NCBI RefSeq assembly: GCF_900110075.1
Contig: NZ_FOCJ01000013.1
Location: forward strand, 62,001 to 126,000
Length of the DNA: 64,000 bases
Source of the DNA: Paenibacillus sp. OV219
Lineage (GTDB): Bacteria > Bacillota > Bacilli > Paenibacillales > Paenibacillaceae
Direction: 5' to 3'
Positions 8,656 through 16,703 of this stretch are shown here, piece by piece. A program made the translations under genes and the position numbers. The notes under the pieces were generated by a model. The model worked only from the letters and a program-made list of their open reading frames with translations. It did not search any database and was not told the DNA's origin. The first letter of the stretch is position 1. Each line of letters opens with the position of its first letter.

Positions 8656-9258
8656 ATGAATAAAGCTGACCTTGCAAAATCATATGATCAAGATTCACAT
8701 AGAAGAGTACAGTCAACATCTGTTGATTGGAAGCTGTCGGAAAGAGAACATTTTCTAACAACATTGCATTCATCTGATAAGAAAAGCTTGCTTGAGATCG
8801 GTGCCGGAACAGGTATTGATAGTCTTTACTTTAAAGATCATGGCGTAGAAGTAACAAGTGTTGATTTGTCGGCAGAAATGATAAGCTACTGCAAGGAGAA
8901 AGGGCATCAAGCCTATGTTATGGATTTCTATAATTTGGAGTTTGCTGATCATACATTCGAGGCAGTATATTCCTTGAACTGTCTATTACATGTGCCTAAA
9001 AGCGACATAGGGGATGTACTTCAAGAAATTAAACGGGTTATGAAACCGGATGCCTTATTCTTTATGGGACTTTACGGCGGGAACAATTCAGAAGGAATAT
9101 GGGAGAATGATTGGTGTGAGCCCAAACGTTTCTTTGCGTCGTATTCCGACCAAGCCATAAGAGCTGTTGCTGCAGTACACTTTAAAGAAGTTAGTTTTCA
9201 TACCATTCCGTTACAGGAAGGGCAACCTCATTTTCAAGCACTAATTCTACAGAAATAA
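8656..9258 (+). CDS. Class I SAM-dependent methyltransferase
   Basis: 200 residues: motif I LLEIGAGTGIDSLYF near residue 46, acidic SVDLSAEMI, motif IV F-E-A-V-Y-S-L-N-C-L-L-H-V-P near 105 and post-motif RVMKPDALFFMGLYGG. AAAAGGAGA lies just upstream of ATG. Resembles the small methyltransferase_11/25-type enzymes common as accessory genes in Bacilli. About 20 bases separate its stop from the promoter of the trpS leader. Confidence 0.87.
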   Translation: MNKADLAKSYDQDSHRRVQSTSVDWKLSEREHFLTTLHSSDKKSLLEIGAGTGIDSLYFKDHGVEVTSVDLSAEMISYCKEKGHQAYVMDFYNLEFADHTFEAVYSLNCLLHVPKSDIGDVLQEIKRVMKPDALFFMGLYGGNNSEGIWENDWCEPKRFFASYSDQAIRAVAAVHFKEVSFHTIPLQEGQPHFQALILQK

Positions 9259-9276
9259 AAATATAGAAGAACAGAA

Positions 9277-9304
9277 TTGACATTACAATGAAACGAACTA
9301 TACT
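9277..9304 (+). promoter_or_regulatory. Sigma-A promoter of the trpS leader
   Basis: TTGACA (9277-9282), 16-base spacer, TATACT (9299-9304). Transcription would start near 9311, giving a roughly 300-base leader that holds the T-box. Confidence 0.75.
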
Positions 9305-9326
9305 GTAAATAATAACCAAAAGCTAT

Positions 9327-9590
9327 GAATGGATAGAGTACTCTGATGTCATTGTCAAAGCGAGCCGGCGGGTGGTGAGAGGTCCGGAACAATGATCCAG
9401 AAGAATGGTTCCATTCGCTTCAATCCGAACATTGTTTACGCAATTAGTAGGCGTTGACGGAAGTCCCTCCGTTATCTAGGGGACTCGTGTTAGTAGCTTG
9501 ACACGAATGAGTGCGATCAGTGATCGAATTCGGGTGGTACCGCGGAGTTAACACTTCGTCCCTTTTTTAGGGATGAAGTGTTTTTTTATT
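9327..9590 (+). promoter_or_regulatory. T-box riboswitch (Trp) with terminator
   Basis: The T-box core GGGTGGTACCGCG is at 9532-9544. Stem I is recognisable from the AGAGTA near its base, the apical GGTGGTGAGAG and the AAGCGA/TCGCTT pairing (9358-9363 with 9415-9420). TGG at 9406-9408 sits where the specifier codon is expected and fits Trp. The terminator helix is ACACTTCGTCCCT/AGGGATGAAGTG at 9551-9580 followed by seven T; the antiterminator would pair the T-box with the upstream side of that stem. Uncharged tRNA-Trp should therefore raise expression of the downstream synthetase. Confidence 0.93.
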
Positions 9591-9612
9591 TTCATTTAGG
9601 GGAGATGAGCGT

Positions 9613-10599
9613 ATGAGACGAGTATTGTCGGGAATTAAACCAAGCGGTGAGCTAAATATCGGAGGCTTCGGCGGAGCTTTGAGCCCATTTGTTTCTATGC
9701 AGCATGACTATGATTGTTTCTTTTTTATTCCAGATCTTCATGCCGTAACTGTGCCTCAAGACCCGAAGGAATTATTCCAGCGTTCAAAGGATATTGCGGC
9801 ATTCTATATCGCTGCAGGGATTGATCCCCAGAAGGCCATCATCTTTATTCAATCCCACGTTCCTGCCCACGTAGAGTTAGGGTGGTTGATGGAGACGCAA
9901 GCGTATTTCGGCGAGTTGAATAGAATGACGCAATTTAAAGAGAAGTCTCATGGCAGAGATGCGGTCAGTTCGGCGTTATTTACCTATCCGGCGTTAATGG
10001 CAGCAGATATTTTACTCTACCAGGCTACACATGTCCCGGTTGGAGATGATCAGAAGCAGCATTTGGAGCTGACCAGAGATTTGGCGGAGCGCTTTAACAG
10101 TCGATTTGAACAGCTATTCACGATTCCTGAACCCATCATTCAAACCATCGGATCAAGGATTATGGGACTAGACGATCCATCGAAAAAAATGAGCAAGAGC
10201 AACCCGAACACCAATAGCTATGTTCTGATGCTGGATAAGCCAGAAGACATTCGGAAAAAGATTTCCAGAGCCGTGACAGATTCTGATATGAGCGTTCGAC
10301 ATGAATGGGAGAGTAAGCCTGCAGTAAGCAATCTTATTGAGATCTATTCCGTTTTCTCAGGTGAAACGATCGAGCAGATTGAGCGGCAGTATGAAGGAAT
10401 AGGATATGGCGGATTCAAAAAGAATCTAGCGGAAGTCATTATCGAGAAGCTGACACCTATTCAGGAGAGATATCATGAAATTGTTCATTCAGATGAATTG
10501 AATCTCATTCTGAAGAACGGCGCAATAAGAGCGGGTGAGGTAGCGAGTGAAACACTCTTGAAGGTGAAGAGAGCGATGGGATTTGTTACATTGGATTAG
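9613..10599 (+). CDS. trpS: Tryptophanyl-tRNA synthetase
   Basis: 328 residues, the normal length for bacterial TrpRS. It charges tRNA-Trp. Family blocks are clear: VPAHVELGWLMETQAYFGEL, ALFTYPALMAADILLYQA, VPVGDDQKQHLELTRDLAERF and the KMSKS loop KKMSKSNPN near residue 195. The HIGH-like site is unusual: NIGG (residues 15-18) where B. subtilis has TLGN, and the KMSKS loop is followed by Asn not Asp. With its own T-box it may be a second, variant copy such as those that resist Trp-analogue antibiotics; whether a standard trpS exists elsewhere cannot be seen. Confidence 0.95.
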   Translation: MRRVLSGIKPSGELNIGGFGGALSPFVSMQHDYDCFFFIPDLHAVTVPQDPKELFQRSKDIAAFYIAAGIDPQKAIIFIQSHVPAHVELGWLMETQAYFGELNRMTQFKEKSHGRDAVSSALFTYPALMAADILLYQATHVPVGDDQKQHLELTRDLAERFNSRFEQLFTIPEPIIQTIGSRIMGLDDPSKKMSKSNPNTNSYVLMLDKPEDIRKKISRAVTDSDMSVRHEWESKPAVSNLIEIYSVFSGETIEQIERQYEGIGYGGFKKNLAEVIIEKLTPIQERYHEIVHSDELNLILKNGAIRAGEVASETLLKVKRAMGFVTLD

Positions 10600-10652
10600 C
10601 TTGGATATTTTATGTGGGCATACTATTCCTGTCAATAAAAGGGGGATGCCCA

Positions 10653-11201
10653 ATGCGATTGTTAAAACTATTGTTCTTTTTCTTACTGTTGCTGAACGCG
10701 CAGTCGACTCCATTCGCTTATGCAAACGTTGAACCTAATCAAAACGTTGTTCGCAGTTACATCGAATTAATAGATAAAAGAGAATGGTCTGGCATTCCTC
10801 CATTGTGGGTTAAAAACCAAAGTGAGTTGCTGATCAACTTTTTTACCAATGAGCAAAATCGAAACAACAGGCTCGGGTTATTCAATATTGAAAATGCTAA
10901 ACTTGTCGCATTGAAGCAAATCCCTTACGATTACGGGAAAAACGATATGCCGACTCGGTATATCGAATATTTTACCGCCCCTGAAATCTATTACGTGGCT
11001 GTTGATTACAACGTGTATAGGGAGGATAAATATCACATAAATGGAGTCAATTATTTCTTCATCGTTACTGTACTAGAAGACGGTAAAAGAAAAATTGCCT
11101 TAACCCCCCATGTTCCAGTTAACCAAATCATCAGCGACGGGTATGGATTTGGAACTGCCGACGAAAGGACTTTTTTTGAACGGAGAACAAAATACAAATA
11201 A
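10653..11201 (+). CDS. Secreted protein of unknown function
   Basis: 182 residues starting at ATG 10653, which has GGGGGA 6 bases upstream. An N-terminal signal peptide (R-L-L-K then a run of L/F) ends in a likely signal peptidase I site after PFAYA. The mature part of about 160 residues has mixed alpha/beta character, with EPNQNVVRSYIELIDKREWSGIP resembling the start of NTF2-like or DUF4829-like export domains. No catalytic motif seen. Ends with its own terminator. Confidence 0.7.
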   Translation: MRLLKLLFFFLLLLNAQSTPFAYANVEPNQNVVRSYIELIDKREWSGIPPLWVKNQSELLINFFTNEQNRNNRLGLFNIENAKLVALKQIPYDYGKNDMPTRYIEYFTAPEIYYVAVDYNVYREDKYHINGVNYFFIVTVLEDGKRKIALTPHVPVNQIISDGYGFGTADERTFFERRTKYK

Positions 11202-11218
11202 GAGTGAGCACGACTTTG

Positions 11219-11246
11219 AACCCGCCTACGTAGCGGGTTGTTTTTT
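11219..11246 (+). terminator. Rho-independent terminator
   Basis: AACCCGC-CTACGTA-GCGGGTT followed by GTTTTTT, 18 bases after the secreted-protein stop. Confidence 0.85.
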
Positions 11247-11426
11247 GCCAACTCAATGTTTGACTGTGATAAAATAAATTACAATATTTGCTACCTCTAG
11301 GAAGCGGGAACCGTCAGGTAAGCTTAATGAAGGCATTCATTAACGGGTAAAGTCTATTCTCATGGACAAATCCGAAACAGTATAATAGTTGCAGTAGGAA
11401 TCGGGATAAAAAGGAGAATCTGCAGC

Positions 11427-11450
11427 ATGCTGCTCCTCACTCTCATCTAA
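11427..11450 (+). CDS. Possible leader peptide of the MFS gene
   Basis: ATG CTG CTC CTC ACT CTC ATC TAA, a 7-residue Leu-rich peptide MLLLTLI, with AAGGAG at 11411-11416 (10-base gap). The ribosome site and start lie in a hairpin (AGGAG ... GCAGCATGCTGC ... CTCCT). A second hairpin, AAACTTGTC/GACAGGTTT at 11496-11519, lies between it and the pump gene. This layout recalls translational or transcriptional attenuators before macrolide-efflux genes. Tentative. Confidence 0.35.
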   Translation: MLLLTLI

Positions 11451-11604
11451 ACCGAAGTGTAACCGTATAGCGCAAGCAATTGAACATACCATAGTAAACT
11501 TGTCTATTCCGACAGGTTTCTTTGAGTCGCTTAATGTCTATATGGTATCGGTAAGAAGTGATAATCAGCATTCTAAAGATAAACTTTTATCCGGAGGGTT
11601 CCCA

Positions 11605-12873
11605 GTGAAACCTATAAATAAGAGCGGATTGCACACTCTTTATTTGTTGATGATCGTGGAGGGCTTGTCGATGCTCGGCACTCGCATGACCTCTATGTCG
11701 ATAGGTATTTGGCTCTACCATTCGACGCATCAAACGACGCCGATTTTATGGATTGCATTATTTAATGAACTTCCGGCAATGCTTGCCGGAAGTATTGCTG
11801 GAATAGTGGTAGACCGGCTTCCAAAACGTATCGTGTTATTGCTGAGTGATACGGGGCAAGCGATAGGCAGTGCTTTGTTAGTAATGAGCCTTTGGTTTGG
11901 CTTCTTCAGTCTCCCATTATTATTGACGATTGTTTTCTTTCAAGGGATATGCGCCATGTTCCAAAGCCCAGCAGCGCAGACGGTCACTGCCTTGCTGACA
12001 AGTGAAGAGCAGCGCGACAGAGTTAATGGTATAAGAGAAACGATATTTCCGCTTGCAGGAATTATTGCGCCCGCGTTGGTAGGCCTTCTCTATACACCAC
12101 TCGGAATTACGGGCATTGTAATCCTGGATGGAATTACGTTTCTCGTGTCGACGATTTTCCTACTGACTCTACGATTGCCGGATGAGATGAAGGAAAAGCT
12201 CATTTTGGATCAAGAGAAGGTAGCTCTTCGCGACATTGTTGGCGGAATTGTGTTCATGTTTCAGAATCGATTGTTAGGTCTAGTCGCTTACGTTGGTGTA
12301 ATCAACTTCCTATTGAACGGCACACTTGAAATGGTTGTTCCTTACGTATCAGGGGCATCGGGGGACGTTGGTTGGGGAATTTCATTTGTTCTCATCGGTA
12401 TGAATGCAGGCGCATTCGTAGGGGCACTAATCGTAGCATCGATCGGACATTTCCGAGACCGGATAAAGACAATGTCTCAAGGGTATGTCATGACGGGACT
12501 GATGTTTATCGTGTTCGCAATGGCTAAGGACTCGATATGGCTAGGAATCGCGTTGTTGTTGCTGATGATACCGCTGCCCGTTGGCAACGCTATGTTAAGC
12601 TCCCACCTCCAGTCGGTCGTGCCCTCCGCTTTGCAAGGAAGAGTATTCGCCTTTGTCTACCAAATTAACATGACTTCCTCGGTGTTATCTTTTTTCGCTA
12701 TGGGACCGCTAGTTGACCGCGTTCTGCAGCCTGCTGCTGCTAAAGGGGAGCTGTCTTGGTTCATCTCATTTGTCGGTGATCAAGCGGTTTCGGGTATAGT
12801 CATCCTATATTTAGCTGCAGGAACTGTAATAACTACTGTCTCGTTAACGGTTATGATACTCCGCCGGAAGTGA
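11605..12873 (+). CDS. MFS transporter, MefA-like efflux family
   Basis: 422 residues, about 12 membrane segments. The loop-2/3 motif reads GIVVDRLPKRIVLLLSD, typical of the drug:H+ antiporter-3 (macrolide efflux, Mef-like) branch. GTG 11605 is chosen because GGAGGG lies 6 bases upstream; the longer frame from 11500 would add about 35 unrelated polar residues. A possible leader peptide upstream suggests drug-inducible expression. Substrate unknown. Confidence 0.85.
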   Translation: MKPINKSGLHTLYLLMIVEGLSMLGTRMTSMSIGIWLYHSTHQTTPILWIALFNELPAMLAGSIAGIVVDRLPKRIVLLLSDTGQAIGSALLVMSLWFGFFSLPLLLTIVFFQGICAMFQSPAAQTVTALLTSEEQRDRVNGIRETIFPLAGIIAPALVGLLYTPLGITGIVILDGITFLVSTIFLLTLRLPDEMKEKLILDQEKVALRDIVGGIVFMFQNRLLGLVAYVGVINFLLNGTLEMVVPYVSGASGDVGWGISFVLIGMNAGAFVGALIVASIGHFRDRIKTMSQGYVMTGLMFIVFAMAKDSIWLGIALLLLMIPLPVGNAMLSSHLQSVVPSALQGRVFAFVYQINMTSSVLSFFAMGPLVDRVLQPAAAKGELSWFISFVGDQAVSGIVILYLAAGTVITTVSLTVMILRRK

Positions 12874-12879
12874 ATGAAT

Positions 12880-12906
12880 AGGCTGCCGATGAGAGATCGG
12901 CAGCCT
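12880..12906 (+). terminator. Perfect 11-bp hairpin after the MFS gene
   Basis: AGGCTGCCGAT-GAGAG-ATCGGCAGCCT starts 7 bases after the stop. There is no T-run, so it may act as an mRNA 3'-end stabiliser or a weak terminator. Confidence 0.5.
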
Positions 12907-13019
12907 AAACTCCTCAAGAATATTTACCGAATGTACATACACAGCTTTGGGATTTGCTTTTACGGTGATATATGGTAATTTTGCGCCTTGTTATCAAAAG
13001 TAATAGACCCGAGTCGACG

Positions 13020-13050
13020 AACCGCCTTTCAATAGGCGGTTTTTGTTTTT
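13020..13050 (+). terminator. Orphan rho-independent terminator
   Basis: AACCGCC-TTTCAATA-GGCGGTT followed by TTTGTTTTT. No plus-strand gene lies directly before it. Confidence 0.75.
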
Positions 13051-13193
13051 GGTTGAAACTGTATCTTAGTGACACAATTGCGCAACTCCAAGGCGACATA
13101 ATACGTCTAACCTGTGTAAAATAAGGTGAATTTTAACAAAAGGGATGGATTTCAAGAAGTCGCTTTCTGATCTCGAAAGGAGTGGGTTCCTTA

Positions 13194-14150
13194 ATGAAAC
13201 ACACATTCATGCTCATAATAGTGTTTAGCTTATTGGCAATGACGATGATGAGTTGCGGCGCGAGAGAGGAACCAGGTAGTCGTAGTGATAAGAACTATAC
13301 TGGTTCTGGCACGTTGAATCCGATGAATGATCCGAATGGGGTTCGCGAATTTCTGAGTGAGCATCATATTGCGAATGGTGATATTTATTTAAAAGAAGGT
13401 AAGGTTTATATAAATATTGTAGGTTTAAATAATGAGGTAAATCGCTTACTTGCGGATCGGTACAAAGCCGGGACTTATCAAACGGTCAATGTCACGCATT
13501 CGATAGAGGAGCTGCAAGAAGCACAACAGAAGCTGTTTAGTCTCGGACTTTTTGACAAGCTAAATTTGTATTCCTCTGAGCTCGATACATTGAACAACAG
13601 AATTATCATAACGATGCCAGATGCGAACGAAGCTGAGGTCAGGTTGGAAATAGAGCAAAGCATCGATCCCGAATTGCTTTCCTTTGTCATTCAGAAAGCC
13701 GACGTCGACGTAAATCCCGGAATTGTTGGTTATGTGACGAAGATTGATAATCAAAGTGCGTTAGTCGTAAATCCTACAAGTCGAAAATTAAATGAAACAA
13801 GAACAGAGTACTACGATGCAATCTGGGTTTCGAATATACCCTCCAATATAGAGGTTGGACAAAATGTTAATGTGTGGTTCAAAGGGGAAATAGCGACTTC
13901 GTATCCAGGTCAGGGAACGGCGTCTAAGATCACAATCTCCGAAACACAAAAACCTGTAAAGGCATTACTCACCCGAGAAGAAGCAATACGTAAAGCGCTC
14001 CAGGACAAAGATATCGCCAATATTAACATCCTCGTTGTAAAAGATGTGAGCTATGATGAAAAATCAGCAATGTGGACTATTAGGTACAAAAGTGCAGTCA
14101 TTACAGACGGTGTATTAGAAGAACACACGATTCAAATACCCGATAAATAA
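13194..14150 (+). CDS. Lipoprotein with a DUF3221-like domain
   Basis: 318 residues. ATG 13194 (AAAGGAG 11 bases upstream) opens a lipoprotein signal peptide with the lipobox-like MMSC, so the protein is likely lipid-anchored outside the membrane. The central part (residues 170-250: GIVGYVTKIDNQSALVVNP ... YYDAIWVSN ... IEVGQNVNVWFKGE ... SYPGQGTASKI) matches the DUF3221 OB-like pattern of B. subtilis YobA. A tail of about 55 residues resembles a PepSY-like small domain. Function unknown. Confidence 0.8.
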   Translation: MKHTFMLIIVFSLLAMTMMSCGAREEPGSRSDKNYTGSGTLNPMNDPNGVREFLSEHHIANGDIYLKEGKVYINIVGLNNEVNRLLADRYKAGTYQTVNVTHSIEELQEAQQKLFSLGLFDKLNLYSSELDTLNNRIIITMPDANEAEVRLEIEQSIDPELLSFVIQKADVDVNPGIVGYVTKIDNQSALVVNPTSRKLNETRTEYYDAIWVSNIPSNIEVGQNVNVWFKGEIATSYPGQGTASKITISETQKPVKALLTREEAIRKALQDKDIANINILVVKDVSYDEKSAMWTIRYKSAVITDGVLEEHTIQIPDK

Positions 14151-14152
14151 TG

Positions 14153-14197
14153 TTGAAAAAGGAAAAGCCCTGCATTCACATTTCGTGAGACAGGGCC
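14153..14197 (-). terminator. Terminator of the minus-strand gene at 14227
   Basis: On the minus strand GCCCTG-TCTCAC...GTGAA-TGCAGGGC is followed by TTTTCCTTTTT. It also lies at the 3' end of the plus-strand lipoprotein gene and may serve both. Confidence 0.75.
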
Positions 14198-14226
14198 AAG
14201 GTTTCGCTTGAATCCAGATGGGCCTC

Positions 14227-14553
14227 TTAGTTGCTAAACTCAAAAACATAGTCCGTATTCGATAGGATAATCGTAATAATACTGTTCGTGTTAAGTGCAT
14301 TATCCAGTGATTGTCCACGTTCGGTTGCGAATTGGATTTTGCTGTAGAGGCTGCCTTGGAAGATGGTGAAGAGCAAGATTCCGTTCAAGAAGCCGTTGGA
14401 ATCATTGCCATAGGACACGTCAAGCGTTTGAAGTGGACCTAAGGTGAAGGGCACCGCATCGGCCTGGTTGTAAACTTCTTCACCCGCACGCACGAAGAGG
14501 ATCATCTGCAAGGAAGCTTCAGTCGTATTGATGAAGGTTTTGATACCTGCCAT
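14227..14553 (-). CDS. Conserved hypothetical protein
   Basis: 108 residues, starting MAGIKTFINTTEASLQMILF, rich in short beta segments (LQTLDVSYGNDSNGFLNGILLF), no signal peptide and no membrane helix. The ribosome site GAGAGGGGG is well placed and a terminator follows, so it is likely real. The pattern recalls small beta-sandwich proteins of unknown function in Paenibacillus. Nothing catalytic seen. Confidence 0.65.
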   Translation of the reverse strand: MAGIKTFINTTEASLQMILFVRAGEEVYNQADAVPFTLGPLQTLDVSYGNDSNGFLNGILLFTIFQGSLYSKIQFATERGQSLDNALNTNSIITIILSNTDYVFEFSN

Positions 14554-14861
14554 AGGGTCGTACCCCCTCTCAAACTGGGATACTCTATCTTATGCTTGTA
14601 CTTGTAAAATGCTAGGACTCAAGACTGCGCTGAGGATTTTACTCCATTCAGTTAGCAGCTTGTCTTTCATTATATCTAAAGCTTCGCGACTTGATTTTTC
14701 ACTGTCCTAATTTTATCAATTCAATTAAAATTATACATGACTGTATAAAAACAATGTTAGATGAAATGACAAGAATGGTGGGGGAAGTGGAAGAAGCAGG
14801 ATTTGTCATTCAAAGAAAGAAGTTATGATGAAACCATCAAATTTTGCTGGAGGAAATCTGA
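14554..14861. other. Intergenic region, nothing identified
   Basis: About 308 bases, AT-rich between 14700 and 14760. It must contain the promoter of the nucleotidyltransferase-like gene and of the minus-strand hypothetical gene, but I cannot place boxes with confidence. No gene with a ribosome site is visible. Confidence 0.4.
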
Positions 14862-15689
14862 ATGAATGAGAAGAGCGCGGAATTACGTAAACAAGCTATT
14901 GTTTATATGAATGAATTATCGGACCATCCCGTGCTGAAGCGACATTGGAGTCAGATAACCCTCGTGCTTAAAGGCAGTGCGGCTAGAGGGAACAGTGACC
15001 AATATTCCGACATTGATTTTGTTTTCTTCTGCGATGAAACCCTTCGACAAACGATAATCGAGCAGTATTTCGATGCTGGACTGATCAAACGAAAAGACGG
15101 TATTTTTCTGCCAATCGACAATTGGGCGGGCCATTATCACTTCGAGTCCTTCGAAATACTGCGCGGTTACTTTGAGGAATCTGAATTTCCGCAAGTATGG
15201 GAGTTTCAGTATGCGATTCCGCTTCATGACCCATGTGAGCGATTTGCCACTATCATGGCAGATGGATCGGCTAATTTCTTGCGCGATCCGATTCCGGCAA
15301 TTAAGGACTGTTATTTGGATTTAATGTTAACGCTCGATTGGCTTCGCCATCCTCTCATTCGAGGCGACAGCATCTCGGCAACAATCCATGCGGCAACCTT
15401 ACTGCAGCAGCTATGCCGTATCGCTTATTTGCTTGATGGCACCAGTTATCCGCACGACAAATGGGTATCCCATTACTTGTCCACGACCAGATTCGGTCAG
15501 TTACATAGTGAGAAGTTGAACGTTTATCTGGATACATTACCGAAAAGTAACGGGTTGACGAAGTATTTAGCGCTCGAGGAATATGCCGCATACGCGGAAG
15601 GCGCAGCACTGATGGGAGAAGTATCGGGGTTCATTCGTGAACAATATGGCGATTTTGCTTGGATTGAGGAATGGTACTTGTATGTATAG
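14862..15689 (+). CDS. Nucleotidyltransferase-fold protein (aminoglycoside adenylyltransferase-like)
   Basis: 275 residues. The nucleotidyltransferase signature is clear at about residues 38-55: LKGSAARGNSDQYSDIDFVFF, i.e. G-S-x9-11-D-x-D with the two metal-binding Asp. The rest is helical and contains a possible kanamycin-nucleotidyltransferase-like C-terminal domain. GGAGG lies 9 bases before ATG. Neighbours are other small antibiotic-resistance-like folds (VOC, GNAT, APH), so a role in modifying a drug or tRNA-like substrate is plausible but unproven. Confidence 0.82.
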   Translation: MNEKSAELRKQAIVYMNELSDHPVLKRHWSQITLVLKGSAARGNSDQYSDIDFVFFCDETLRQTIIEQYFDAGLIKRKDGIFLPIDNWAGHYHFESFEILRGYFEESEFPQVWEFQYAIPLHDPCERFATIMADGSANFLRDPIPAIKDCYLDLMLTLDWLRHPLIRGDSISATIHAATLLQQLCRIAYLLDGTSYPHDKWVSHYLSTTRFGQLHSEKLNVYLDTLPKSNGLTKYLALEEYAAYAEGAALMGEVSGFIREQYGDFAWIEEWYLYV

Positions 15690-16071
15690 AAGAATGCAGA
15701 ACGATATGCAGTTAGATCAAGTGAAAACATCTCCCATTAGTGCTAGTGTTCCTGCGATTTTTGTCTATATTACCGATATGAAGCGTTCGGTGGCGTGGTA
15801 CTGCCAATTGCTTGGATTGCCGAATCCGGATGAAATTAGAGAGGATTTACATATATTCGACCTTAGCGATAATCGCTGTTCTAATCTATTTCTCAGGAAG
15901 AAGGAAGTAACCAACTCTTCGGTACTGCCTTTGTTCAGCTTAACGGCACCGAATATGCATGACGCGCTGCAATTTCTGACCGAGGTTGGTGTAGAGATTA
16001 CTTATAAGGATGAAGAGGTTATCCATTTTAAAGATCTAGATGGCAATGTCTTGATGGCATGTTCTATTTAG
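15682..16071 (+). CDS. VOC family protein
   Basis: 129 residues (start ATG 15682, overlapping the previous stop by 8 bases; ATG 15694 or 15706 are alternatives). A single VOC module: PAIFVYITDMKRSVAWYCQLLGLP at the start and VIHFKDLDGNVLMACSI at the end, where D-x-D-G-N is normal but the final metal-ligand Glu is replaced (M-A-C), so it may lack metal-dependent catalysis and act as a binding protein. Confidence 0.78.
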   Translation: MYRRMQNDMQLDQVKTSPISASVPAIFVYITDMKRSVAWYCQLLGLPNPDEIREDLHIFDLSDNRCSNLFLRKKEVTNSSVLPLFSLTAPNMHDALQFLTEVGVEITYKDEEVIHFKDLDGNVLMACSI

Positions 16072-16110
16072 ATGAAAACTAATCAGGGACAGGAAGTTGG
16101 GGATTTACAA

Positions 16111-16620
16111 ATGGAAGATTTCATTCACATTCGACAGATGACGCTAGATGACATTGAAATGATACATCAAGTTTTTAACGATCATGATATTGAAAGAGAT
16201 ATTGATTATATCTTGAAATGTTGGGATGAGAATGAATCCGGTGCAAGAATAACGTTACTCGCTTTTTACAAAGATCAGCTTGCGGGAAGCTTACATCTTC
16301 TCTCAACTTCTTTTTATCCACCTTTTGCCCAGCAAGGGATACCTGAAGTTAATGATTTCAATGTATTTGATCCGTTTAAGAGACTCGGTATCGGCAACAG
16401 ATTAATGGATGCGATTGAAACAATTGCTATAGAAAAATACGGAAAAGTTGGAATTGGTGTGGGAATGCATATCTACTATGGACCTGCACAGCGTTTATAT
16501 GCAAAGAGGGGATATTTGCCTGATGGCAGGGGAGTCACTTATCATAACGAAGTTGTCATGCCATTTACAAACGTTTGTGCAGATAATGATTTGGTTCTTT
16601 ACATGACCAAGGAGCGATAG
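16111..16620 (+). CDS. GNAT family N-acetyltransferase
   Basis: About 169 residues from ATG 16111 (GGGG 8 bases upstream); ATG 16072 immediately after the previous stop is an alternative. GNAT features: I-R-Q-M-T-L-D-D-I start, a beta-4 strand NDFNVFDPFKRLGIGNRLMDAIE where R-L-G-I-G-N is the acetyl-CoA pyrophosphate loop, and a closing YGPAQRLYAKRGYLPDGRG. The substrate is not readable. Confidence 0.82.
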   Translation: MEDFIHIRQMTLDDIEMIHQVFNDHDIERDIDYILKCWDENESGARITLLAFYKDQLAGSLHLLSTSFYPPFAQQGIPEVNDFNVFDPFKRLGIGNRLMDAIETIAIEKYGKVGIGVGMHIYYGPAQRLYAKRGYLPDGRGVTYHNEVVMPFTNVCADNDLVLYMTKER

Positions 16621-16703
16621 TGCTCACAAATTGCTCCGTAAATTGAGGTACTTACCCATGTCCGACTGTACTACTCCGCATATATTGATCAAGGGTGATA
16701 TAG

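Larger units (their letters stand above)
11202..11604 (+). other. Long leader/intergenic region before the MFS pump
   Basis: About 400 bases. After the upstream terminator a TTGACT at 11259-11264 could be a -35 box with a weak -10. The rest is leader: the candidate MLLLTLI peptide, two hairpins, and the GGAGGG ribosome site of the pump at 11593-11598. Confidence 0.4.
12874..13193. other. Intergenic region, no gene seen
   Basis: About 320 bases with the hairpin at 12880 and an orphan terminator at 13020. The minus-strand frame here has no ribosome site or recognisable protein. The region may be the relic of a lost gene whose terminator remains. Confidence 0.4.

Noticed and set aside
12914-13099. 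61-residue minus-strand frame
   Set aside because: It spans an orphan terminator, has no good ribosome site and no family features.
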